A DNA stretch of 64,000 bases from NCBI RefSeq assembly GCF_022479115.1, contig NZ_CP092497.1, positions 5,828,001 to 5,892,000 on the forward strand, in the 5' to 3' direction. Position numbers and translations under genes: made by a program. Origin of the DNA: Amycolatopsis sp. EV170708-02-1. Its GTDB lineage: Bacteria; Actinomycetota; Actinomycetes; Mycobacteriales; Pseudonocardiaceae. The notes beneath the pieces were generated by a model. The model had not been told where the DNA came from. It ran no database searches and saw nothing but the letters and a program-made list of their open reading frames with translations. Positions 17,843 to 27,136 of the stretch are shown in pieces; positions within the stretch are counted from its first letter, which is position 1; each line of letters begins with the position of its first letter.

Positions 17843-20800
17843 CTATCTTGGGCCTGGTTGTCTCCCACCGACGTCTCGGCCGTCTCTGATTCCGCCGAGG
17901 CCTGCGGGCGACCCGCCGCCGCCTGCCATTAACGGTATGGTCAACGCGTCGGCCACGGCGTTGGCTGAAACGGTGAACCCTCGGCCGAGAGTCTCGGCTC
18001 CCGCTCGGACGACGTTCGCTCCGGCGCGAACTGTTCGGCCGACGGCCTTGCCGGTGATGTGCGCGCCGTTCACCATATGCCAGACGGCCGGAGTTACACC
18101 TTCCTGCAGCACCCAACGAGCGCCTTGCTGTGGACCGTGGAAAATCCATGTGAGGATGCTCTTCTCGCGGATATTCAATGCGCCCGCGACGGAGGAGACG
18201 GTGGCGAGCGTGGACGCCACATAGCCATTGACTATCAACCCGGACATCGGACCGCTGATCCACGTGATGCCGGCGACCTCACGCACGATGAGCAAGCCAC
18301 CCAAAGCGTCTCCGAATCCTTCATTGAAGGGCTTCATGAACTCCCGATACTGCCGATAGGCGGCGTCATACCTGTTCTTCTGGACAATCGCCCTGACCCG
18401 GCGAGCTTCGGACACGGCCACCTTGGCCTTGGTGCGGGTGTGCACACGTTTGGCCGCCTGGATGCTCTTGATGCGTTTCACGTGCCGTGCCATCGTGGCG
18501 CGCTGGGCGGCGGCGCGAGCGTTGGCCTTGGCCGCTTTGTTGTACGCGAATCGGGCCATCGAGAACGCGAGGCCCCACAGTTTTCCGGTCGGGTCGCTGA
18601 AGCTGGCCGGGCTGTTGTTGGCGTAGGCGTAGGCGTTGAGCTGTTGCGGGTTGTCGGCGTCCAGGACGGGGTCGACGGACGTGAACCGGCCCGTGTCCGG
18701 GTCGTACTGCCGGACTCCGACGTTCACCAGACCGCCTGGTTCGCGTGCACCCATCTGGAATCCGTGGTCGTTCGGCCACGCCGCGGCCTGGCCGCGTACC
18801 TCGCCGAACGGGGTTTGCCTGCGCTGCACCACTTCCTGTGTTTTCTCGGTGACCGCGGTGTGTGCGGTGCCCTGGGTGTCGGTGACCAGCCAGGTCACCC
18901 CGGCGATGGTGCGCTGGGCGACGATGGCGCCTCCGTGCTCGTAGAACCTGATGCCGTCGACCTTGCCGGTGGCCCGGTCGAACCGGATCTGTGTGTCGGA
19001 CAGGAACAGTGTGGTTCCGGCCGGGTCGGCGCGGACGATCCGGTTGCCTTCGGCGTCGTCGACGTAGGTCGTCGTGCCGGCGCGGTCGGCGGTGGAGACG
19101 AGGTTTCCTTCGACGTCCCAGGTCATTTTCTGCTCGCCGGGCCTGCTGGTGGTGTTGCCCAGTTCGTCGTAGGCGTAGCCGTCCGTGCGCGTCCCCGTGT
19201 TGTCGGTCGTGGTGGTCGAGGTCAGTGCGTGAGGCTTCGCCGCCTTCGCCGCCGGATAGGTGTAGGTGGTGGTGACGTCACCCGTCGGCGTCGCGTGCCG
19301 GACGCGGCGGGTGCGGTTGCCGACGGCGTCGTAGTCGAAGCTCTGCCAGTAAGGCGCGGGACCTCCGAGGCCTGCCGTGCTGGGTGTTCCCGCGCAGTCG
19401 CCGGACTTCGGGGTCCAGGCCCCTGTCATCCGCTGGTTGTGGTCGTAGGTGAAGCATTGGGTGTCGGCGGAGGCCGCCTCGGTGATCCGGGTGACGTTGC
19501 CCGCCGGGTCGTAGTCCTGCCGCAGGTCGGACACGACGGGCGTGCCGGTTTCCTTGGTGGTCAGGGCCTGCGTGAGGCGCCCTGTGGGTTCGTAGGTGTA
19601 CTGCGTCTCCATCAGTTTGCCGGTCGTGCCGGTGGCGAAACTGTGCACGCCGGTCTGGCCGAGGTTGGTGTACTGGGTGGCCGCGACGTAGGTGGTCACC
19701 GGTCCGGTGCCGAGTTTGGACTTGAGCACCGAAGGTTTGCCCAGATCGTCGTAGCCGTACTCGACCACTTCCGTGGGCAGTTCGCCGACCTGAGGGTAGG
19801 TGCTGGTGACGAGCTGCCCGTTGGCCCGGTAGGAGTTCTTGAACTCGTAGACACCGGCGAGCTTGCCCGCCGGGGTGCCCGCGGTCTCCGGGATGGTGAC
19901 CTTCGTGCCGGTCGGCTGGTAGTGGTTGTCGTAGCCGGTGACCTCGCTGGTGTAGGTCTTGCCGTCCTGGTGGCGGATGCTCGCGTCGAGGTGGCCGTCC
20001 TGTTTGTCGTCGTAGGTCCATTCGGCGCGTTTCACGGTGCCTTCGTGCAGGGCGGTGCGCCTGCCGAGCACGTCGTAGGTCGTGGTCAGGACGCGGCCTT
20101 TGGCATCGGTCGTCGTGAGTTCGTCACCGGCGGTGTTGTAGGTGCTCCTCGTGGTTCCCGAGTCCGGGTCGGTCGTGGACGTGCGACGGCCGCGCAGGTC
20201 GTAGCCGTAGCTCCACGTGTTGCCCGCGGGGTCGACGACGGTCGCTTCGAGGTTCTTGCGGGTGTAGGTGTACTTGGTGCTGTCGTAGGGCCCGGTCGGT
20301 GTGCCGCCCCGGTATTGGCGTAGTTCCACCTTGCGGTCGCGGCCGTCGGTGATCGTGCTCGTCGCGGTGCCGCCCTTCGGCGGGGTGACGTCCACGCGGT
20401 CGCCGCCGTAGGCGGTCGTGGTGGTGGACCGCACCTGGTCGTAGGACTTGACCACTTGGGACACGGGCCGGTCGGCCGCGTCGAAGGTGGTCAGCACCTG
20501 GTTGGGGATGCCGTTGTCCTGCAAGGCGATGAACAGTTCGGTGCCGGGTGTGCCGCTGGCAGGGTAGGCGGAGTTGGCCTTGGCGACCCGGCCCGCCGTG
20601 TCGTGCACGGTGTCGCTGACGATGCGCCCGGACGATCCGGGGCCCTGTGTCTGGCGTTGCCGCAGGAAACCGTCGTAGAGCACCGTGGACGTCACGTAGC
20701 GCACGTCGTCTGGATGCAGTTCGGCCGTGGTGACAGCGGTTGGCGCGTCGGCGCGGAACAGATAGGTGTGCTTGACGTGCGGCTCGGCCTTGCCCTGGAG

Positions 20801-23800
20801 ACGTCCCGGTTTCCAGACGGCGGTGAGATGCCCCAGCGGGTCATACGCCTGACTGGTGATCTTGCCGTTGGGGTCGGTCGTGTTCAGTTCGGCCTCGTCC
20901 CAGGCCGGTTCCATGGTGGTGGTCGTGGTGTGCCCGAGGGCGTTGGTCTCGGCGATGGCGGTCACCGGGCCACCGGTCGCCGGGGTGAACACGGTCTTGG
21001 TGAGCGCGTCACGGGCGTCCCAGGACTCCACGACGCGACCGTGCACGTCGTACGTGGCGCGCGAGACGGTCGTGTAGCCGCGCGCGCCGCCCGAGACCGA
21101 GGAGATCTCCTCGGTCCGGGTCTCGTCGCCCTTGGTCGGCGCGAGGCCGAAATCACGGCCGTCGTAGGACGTCCGGGTGTCGCTGACGATCTCCTCGTCC
21201 CGGGTGGGCTGTTTGTCGCAGGACAGGGCATAGGTGTGTTCGCGGGCGGGAAACTCGATCAGCCAGCGTCCCTCGTCCCGGACGTATTCGGTCCTGGTGC
21301 ACTGGTCGTCGTCGGCCGTGTTCTCGTCACCCAAGTCATTCTGTGCGACGGGAAGGCCGTGCTTGTCGAACTCGGTCGTGGTGCGGGTGCGGAGGAATCC
21401 TCGTTCGCCGTCGAGCGCGATGCGGTGCCGGGTCGTTCCGTCGGCGACGAAACGGGCATGCACCGTGGCACCACCGCGGACATCCGTAGCGGTCGGATCC
21501 GACAGCCACGGGTCGACGATCTCGCCGGAGATCTCGGAGCCGCCGGGTCCGGAGAAAGTGCGCTTCTCCCGAGCCCGTCCCTCCAGGCCGGGGCTGTCGG
21601 GCGCTTCGAAGTTCTCGGAGTCCTTGACACGCACGGAACGTTTGCCGCCGCCGGGCAGCTGGTCGCCGTCCATGCCCCGGTAGTAAAGCGTCTCGCTGTG
21701 GCGTGTGCCGGCGCCGGTCCCTTCGGTCACGCGGACTTTCTCGTAGCCGCGCCAGCCGTTCCATGTGCGGTATTTGTCGGGCACGGTCTCGTCCTCGGTG
21801 TGATGCCACGCCGCTCCGCCGACGTACTCGTAGGCCGTGGTGCTCACCGGATTGCCACCGGTGTGGTCCACTTCGGACACTGAGGTCACGACGTACTTGT
21901 GGAAGTAGTCGATCTTGGGGTCGGTGTCGCCGGTCCTCGTCCAGTAGGACGGGAAGCAGCGCAGCGTGTTGGTTTCGGGTGCGGCCGGCATCGTGCCGCC
22001 CACGGCGCATCCGGGATCGGAGTAGCCGACGACGATTTCACCGCCGGTGCCGTTGCGGATACGTTCAATGCGGCGCCACTTCATGGGTGGCGCGGTGTCG
22101 GAGACCGCGCGGACCCGGTTGTCCCGTGCCATTCCGGTGAAGGTGGTCTCGGGCAGGTTGAGCGTGCCACCGACGTGGCCGGTGTGGGTGATGCCGTCCA
22201 GCCACAGGCCGGCGCGCGTGTTGTCGCCAGGATCGGGGTAGGAATGCCGCAGCGTCCACGAATCGACCGCGCGGCGCCCGGTGCTCACGGCGACGCTGGT
22301 GGTGAGCTTGGCCAGGCGTTTGGTCGTCCAGAAGGTGGGACTTGCCACGCGGCACGGGCTGCCGGCGCACTCCAGGTCCCAGGGAACGTCCTTCCACGTG
22401 GTGGCGTTCTTGGTGCCGCAGTTGGCTTCGCACCGGTCGGCGACCTCGACCGCGACCTGCATGGGCACCTGGCCGTACTCGGAATCCGAGCGGGTGCCGT
22501 AGTCGATCCGGGTCAGCCAGCCGCCGCGGACGTAGTCGGTCGCCTTGGTCGCGTCGTTGTTCCGGGCGTACTTGTTGGTTTCCTTGGCGTACCACAGGGA
22601 CATGGAGTTGCCGTGGGTGTCCACCACGTGGTCGAGGTTCCACCGCCAAGCCTGTGAGCACGACGGGCCCGTCTGATCGGCGGTGCGGCACGGATCGGTG
22701 CCGTACACGGGGACGGTCCACGTGGAGTCGGTCTGCGGACGGCCCTCGGCCCAGCCGGGCAGGCGGTTCCGGCCGAACCAGAACTCGGTGCCGTGCCGGT
22801 CGGTCACCACCCAGTGCTCGCCGTCGTTGTCGCCGTTGACGGCTCCGGTGCGGCGCTCGACGCGCATCCCGGCGTCGTGCCGGGCGCGCAATTTCCCGGT
22901 GACGTCGTCCCGCACCAGTTCGACGGTGCGCCCGTCCAGCGACAGGACGGCGTTGTCGGAGACCCAGCACTGGTCTCCGGTCTTGGCGACTCCCCCGCCC
23001 ATGTCGGCGCAGGACCGGTAAGACCGCTCGACATAGCCTTGAGAGAACGAGAATCCTTCCCCCGCCCAGCTCGGCTGGTTGTTGGTGGCGGCGGTCATCC
23101 CGTCGACCGACTGGCTGGAGTAGTCCAGACGGAGCTGAGGCTGGGGCCCTTCCAGAGCGGGCGGAGTCCGCATCGGGTACTGCCAGGAGAAGTCGCCGGA
23201 CGAGCCGCCGAACTCCCACGTGCCGGAGGGTTTGAGCTCGGTGGCCTTGAAGTCGCCCGAACTCCCCTCAGGGCCCGCCGCCAGCGCGACCAGGCCGCCG
23301 GCCGGGACCCGGCCGGAAACCCTGGTGCCGTCGTTGACCGACGGCACCACGATTCCGGTGCACTTCGGGTCGCCGGGCGTGTCCACGGCGCAGGCGGGCA
23401 GGCTGAGCAGCCGGAGCCGGTTGCCGTAGTCGGCGCCGAAAGCCGAGCGGAACGCCGAGTAGTCCAGAGAAAGGTCGGCGTGGCCCTTCTCCGCGCGGGT
23501 GTTGCTCTCCAGGCGCATCACCACGGCCCAGGAGCCGCGTTCGGCCACCTTCCGGTCCAGTACCTCGACGCTCGTCGTGCCGGCGGTCCCGACCGGGGTG
23601 ACGCTGACCGGCAGGCCGCCCACCCTGGCGGTCGTGGCCTGGCGGACGGCGGCTTTGCCCGGCTGCGGCCACACGGGCGCGGGAACGGGTTTGCGGGCGG
23701 CTTCGTCGTCGGGGTCGGGCGCATAGGGCACCGCGGACGCGGTTTTTCCTTCCACCACAGGGTGTTGCTGGGCCTTCAGCCGCTCGTAAGCCGCGGCGTG

Positions 23801-23899
23801 GGGTGCTGTTGCGACGGACAGCCCGGCCGCCAGGATCGGCACCAACGTCGCCGCCAGTCCTCTGTGTACCAAGGAACGTAAGGGTCTTTTTCTTTGCAC
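17843..23899 (-). CDS. Secreted RHS-repeat polymorphic toxin
   Basis: This 2018-residue protein starts at GTG with GGGGA upstream. A basic N-terminus and Sec-type signal peptide end near AAPHAAAYE. A long shell follows, with RHS/YD repeats in the second half (YDVLGRRTALHEG, YDDLGKPSVLKS, YDELGNTTSRPG). The RHS-associated core comes next (VGVRQYDPDTGRFTSVDPV, AYAYANNSPASFSDPTG), ending near residue 1773. The last 245 residues (about 17846-18580) are the variable effector region: a Lys/Arg-rich helical part, then hydrophobic segments (GGLLIVREVAGITWISG, GYVASTLATVSSVAGAL) and a Gly-rich tail. No known nuclease or deaminase motif is visible, so membrane damage is a possibility. It follows the LamG gene by 22 bp and is likely co-transcribed with it. 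Confidence 0.88.
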   Translation of the reverse strand: MQRKRPLRSLVHRGLAATLVPILAAGLSVATAPHAAAYERLKAQQHPVVEGKTASAVPYAPDPDDEAARKPVPAPVWPQPGKAAVRQATTARVGGLPVSVTPVGTAGTTSVEVLDRKVAERGSWAVVMRLESNTRAEKGHADLSLDYSAFRSAFGADYGNRLRLLSLPACAVDTPGDPKCTGIVVPSVNDGTRVSGRVPAGGLVALAAGPEGSSGDFKATELKPSGTWEFGGSSGDFSWQYPMRTPPALEGPQPQLRLDYSSQSVDGMTAATNNQPSWAGEGFSFSQGYVERSYRSCADMGGGVAKTGDQCWVSDNAVLSLDGRTVELVRDDVTGKLRARHDAGMRVERRTGAVNGDNDGEHWVVTDRHGTEFWFGRNRLPGWAEGRPQTDSTWTVPVYGTDPCRTADQTGPSCSQAWRWNLDHVVDTHGNSMSLWYAKETNKYARNNDATKATDYVRGGWLTRIDYGTRSDSEYGQVPMQVAVEVADRCEANCGTKNATTWKDVPWDLECAGSPCRVASPTFWTTKRLAKLTTSVAVSTGRRAVDSWTLRHSYPDPGDNTRAGLWLDGITHTGHVGGTLNLPETTFTGMARDNRVRAVSDTAPPMKWRRIERIRNGTGGEIVVGYSDPGCAVGGTMPAAPETNTLRCFPSYWTRTGDTDPKIDYFHKYVVTSVSEVDHTGGNPVSTTAYEYVGGAAWHHTEDETVPDKYRTWNGWRGYEKVRVTEGTGAGTRHSETLYYRGMDGDQLPGGGKRSVRVKDSENFEAPDSPGLEGRAREKRTFSGPGGSEISGEIVDPWLSDPTATDVRGGATVHARFVADGTTRHRIALDGERGFLRTRTTTEFDKHGLPVAQNDLGDENTADDDQCTRTEYVRDEGRWLIEFPAREHTYALSCDKQPTRDEEIVSDTRTSYDGRDFGLAPTKGDETRTEEISSVSGGARGYTTVSRATYDVHGRVVESWDARDALTKTVFTPATGGPVTAIAETNALGHTTTTTMEPAWDEAELNTTDPNGKITSQAYDPLGHLTAVWKPGRLQGKAEPHVKHTYLFRADAPTAVTTAELHPDDVRYVTSTVLYDGFLRQRQTQGPGSSGRIVSDTVHDTAGRVAKANSAYPASGTPGTELFIALQDNGIPNQVLTTFDAADRPVSQVVKSYDQVRSTTTTAYGGDRVDVTPPKGGTATSTITDGRDRKVELRQYRGGTPTGPYDSTKYTYTRKNLEATVVDPAGNTWSYGYDLRGRRTSTTDPDSGTTRSTYNTAGDELTTTDAKGRVLTTTYDVLGRRTALHEGTVKRAEWTYDDKQDGHLDASIRHQDGKTYTSEVTGYDNHYQPTGTKVTIPETAGTPAGKLAGVYEFKNSYRANGQLVTSTYPQVGELPTEVVEYGYDDLGKPSVLKSKLGTGPVTTYVAATQYTNLGQTGVHSFATGTTGKLMETQYTYEPTGRLTQALTTKETGTPVVSDLRQDYDPAGNVTRITEAASADTQCFTYDHNQRMTGAWTPKSGDCAGTPSTAGLGGPAPYWQSFDYDAVGNRTRRVRHATPTGDVTTTYTYPAAKAAKPHALTSTTTTDNTGTRTDGYAYDELGNTTSRPGEQKMTWDVEGNLVSTADRAGTTTYVDDAEGNRIVRADPAGTTLFLSDTQIRFDRATGKVDGIRFYEHGGAIVAQRTIAGVTWLVTDTQGTAHTAVTEKTQEVVQRRQTPFGEVRGQAAAWPNDHGFQMGAREPGGLVNVGVRQYDPDTGRFTSVDPVLDADNPQQLNAYAYANNSPASFSDPTGKLWGLAFSMARFAYNKAAKANARAAAQRATMARHVKRIKSIQAAKRVHTRTKAKVAVSEARRVRAIVQKNRYDAAYRQYREFMKPFNEGFGDALGGLLIVREVAGITWISGPMSGLIVNGYVASTLATVSSVAGALNIREKSILTWIFHGPQQGARWVLQEGVTPAVWHMVNGAHITGKAVGRTVRAGANVVRAGAETLGRGFTVSANAVADALTIPLMAGGGGSPAGLGGIRDGRDVGGRQPGPR

Positions 23900-23920
23900 G
23901 TCGTCATCCCCTAGATGTGG

Positions 23921-26900
23921 TCACTGCTGGTAGAGCGCGGTGATTTCCAGGTCTGTCGGCACGCCGGCCAGCACCCGGACGTCGTCGAGACCGCCGAACC
24001 AGGAATCGGAGTCGGCGCCGTTCCACCGGCCTTGGCCGACGATCAGCGGGCCTGCGGAGTCCCAGGACGTCGGGGCCGACACGGTCGAGGCGAGTTGCCC
24101 GTCGACGTAGAGCCGGACTTGCCGTGCTCCTGGGTCGTGTACCCCAACCAGGTGCGTCCATCGCCCCGGCACCGCTTCGCCGGTCGAGTACGCGCGGTGC
24201 TGCACGGGGTTGTCGACGTCGGCACCGGTGACGGCGAACGCCCATTTCCGCGAAGTCGCGGCGTACTGGAGGAAGAACGGGCTCGTGCGTGAACCGTGGC
24301 CCGCGACCGCCGCCTGCCAGCCCGGCGTCAGCTGGTCGATCCTCACCCACGCGGATATCGCGAACCCGGTTGTGGACCGCGTCACCGCTCCCGGCGTCGT
24401 CCCCGGCCTGCCGCCGGTGTGGATCGAGCGTCCCGTCCCGCCGTGGCCCTCGCGCCTCCCCCAGCCGGGATGAGTGCCGCCGGGGAAGGTCAAGTTCCTG
24501 CCGAAACCAGAGGTGTCGAGCGCAGTGACCCCGGACTCCTCCTCGAAGAGCCACTCACCGACCGGGGTGGTCGCGTTGGCCAGCTCGGTGATTTCGCTGA
24601 GATAGATCCGGCGGGGCCAGACCTGGACGTCGGCCAGCTCTCCCTGCCAAGGATCGGCGGCACCGAGGCCCCGTCCCAGAACCAGCGGGCCGGTCGCGGC
24701 CCATGCCTCCGCCGGAGCGACGGTCTCCCCGGCATGGCGCCCGTCGACGTACAAGGTGAGCTTGCGGGTCGCCGAGTCGTAGGTGCCCGCCAAGTGGGTC
24801 CACACGCCTTGACGCACAGGAACGGCGGAGGACGCCGTGCTGCGTGCGGCGGTGCCGCTGTCGCTCTGCGGCATCGAGAACACCCAACGGTCACCGGCAC
24901 GCCCGAGCGCGAAGCCACCCACGTGAGTGCCCTCTTGGGTGACGGCCGTACCTGCGGGCGCGGTCGAGCGCACCCACGCGGCCACGCTGAAACTGTCGGC
25001 GGTACCGACCACCGGTCCCGCCGTGGCCGCAGTACCGCCGGCCAGGGCGGTGGGGCCGCCGAAGAGCCTGCCGGGCGCGCCGGGGGCACCACCGCTCAAG
25101 GTCGCCGGTTGCCGTCCCTCCGCCGTGTCGGCGAGAGTCGGGCCGGTCGCTTCGTCCAGCTTCCAGCGGCCGACCGGAGGAGCGCCCGAGCCGACCCGGA
25201 AGTGGTACTGGGCGGTGCCGGACTGGTTACCCGCCCTGTCCACCGACCGGACGTACAACGTGTTGGTACCGCGCCATTCCGGCGTCACTCCGGCGGTCGC
25301 CGTGCCGCCAAGGGCGGTGGCGGGCACGAAGTGCGCGGGCGGGTCCGCGACCCCGACGAGGTAGCCGGCGACGTCGGCGACGCCCGCGGCCGCGAGCGTG
25401 AAGTCTCCGCTGACACCCACCCCACCGTGGACAACGCCATCGGACGGGTAGCGGCCATCGGCGGTGGCAATGGTGGGCGGCGCGTGCGGGCGGGTCACGT
25501 CGATGTGGAACTCGCAGTACGCGGACTTCTCACCGGGGTCGATGCCGTCGTGGGACTGGCTGTGGAAGGCATAGAGCTTCCCGTCGGCCAGCGGACCCGC
25601 CATGCGGTACTGGGCGACGGCTCCGGCGGGGATACCGGAGACGAACGTCGATTCCCAGGTGACGAACCGGCCTCCGGACGACTCGCGCTCGCCGCGGGCG
25701 AAGTAGGTGTCGTGGATCTGGCCGTCCTCGTCGCGGGGACGGGCACGCAACGTCGGGCTCGTCGTGCCGACGTAGAGCGGCTGTGCGCCACACGCCTTGC
25801 CTTCGATGCTGAGCTGGTCGGGAGCCTGGGGTAGGAGTTGTACTCGATCGACAGCGCCGTGCGGTTCTCGTCGAACTTCTTCCAGCCGGTGTTGATCGTG
25901 CCCTCGTCACCGGCACGCAGGCCGAGGGTGAGGGTCCCCCAGCCGGTGCCGTCCTGCGCGGCCTTGGTGACCTTGTCGCCGCCCCATTCGCTGTACCGCC
26001 CGGCGTCCCGGCAATCGCTGTTGTTCGCCCCCGCCAGATAGCTCGACCACGGCCACGAACCCCAGTGGTTGGCCCACGTGGTGCCGGCGTTGACCGAGTT
26101 GACCAGGTAGAGGTCGGTCCACGTGTCGGAACAGGAATAGGTGTGCTTGAGGTAGGAGCTGAACCAAGCGCGCAACACGTGTTTGCCGCGCAGGTTCTCC
26201 ATCGGGAAGGTCCAGATCGAACGGTAGCGTTCCCACCCGTCGCCGCTCTGTTCGACGTAGCCGACTTTCGCGCCCTCACCGCGGTCATAGGACCAGTAGG
26301 ACTGGTCCGGATGCCGTTCGTTGATCATGGTCCAGTTCGCGGCGCCCACGGTGGTCGCGGGCGCGACGACGGCGGGGTATACGGCGTCGGCAGCGGTCAG
26401 GCGCGCCAGATCCGAGTCAGGGACCGGCGAAAGTGTTCGCACCGCGGTGGCCAGTTCGGCGCTGCCCGCCGCCTCGCGGGACTTCACGCTCAGCGCGGTG
26501 ACGACACCGCCGACGTCGAGGGTGGCGGCCAGGTCCACTCCCGGCAGGGCCTCGCGGTAGACGGCGGTGTTCCCGTCGAGGACCGGAACCGGAAGGGTGC
26601 GCGGCCACGTCAGGACGCGGTCACCCGACGCGAACAGCGGCCCGGTGCCGCCCCCAGAAAGCGTTGCTCGCAACGACGACATCGTGGCGGACACCCGGCC
26701 CCCGGCGTCGCGTCGCAGGGTCGTGTCGACCGGGGCCCAGGCTCCGCCGGGCAGGCGCACCCGCACCGGTCTCGCGTTCACGACCGCGGTGAACGTGCCG
26801 CTGGGGTTGGCGAACACCTGGGAGGTCTCCGACTTCAGGCCGGCGACCTCCACTTGCCTGTCGAACCGGCCGGCGGCCGCCGAGGCCGAAGCCTCGTCGG

Positions 26901-27003
26901 GCAGCTCGGCCGGCGCCGCGACCGCGGTGGCGCCACCCCCTTGTACGAAACCCGACACCACCGCGGCCACCATGAACGCCACGATCGATCTTCGCTTCGC
27001 CAC
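23921..27003 (-). CDS. Secreted LamG-domain protein, frameshifted, partner of the RHS toxin
   Basis: Two frames make one protein of about 1027 residues. The N-terminal part starts at GTG 27003 (GGGGAGGGCGAG upstream) with a signal peptide ending near AVAAPAEL. It holds a beta-rich region and a YVEQSGDGWERYRSIWTF domain, then loses frame near 25835. The C-terminal part contains a Fn3-like segment and two LamG/concanavalin-type domains (VGRWKLDEATGPTLAD ... KLTLYVDGRHAGE; PVGEWLFEEESGVTAL ... QVRLYVDGQLASTV). Inserting one C in the CCCC run at 25834-25838 restores the frame. Secreted LamG proteins commonly precede RHS toxins in actinomycetes and may serve in surface attachment or delivery. Confidence 0.8.
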
Positions 27004-27136
27004 CCTCGCCCTCCCCAGTCCGAGAGCGACGGAAGCGCGGCCGTGTGCTCCCGCCGGCGTGGCGGGCCGCGTCGCTCGAACAGGACCGTAGGGCGAGAAA
27101 CGCGATGGCCTCTGTCGTCGCGCTTGCGCGGCGCTG

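Noticed and set aside
18059..20323. Long + strand frame (754 codons) inside the RHS gene
   Set aside because: It is the antisense shadow of the RHS repeats; its repeated Val/Gly/Arg pattern follows from the repeats on the other strand.
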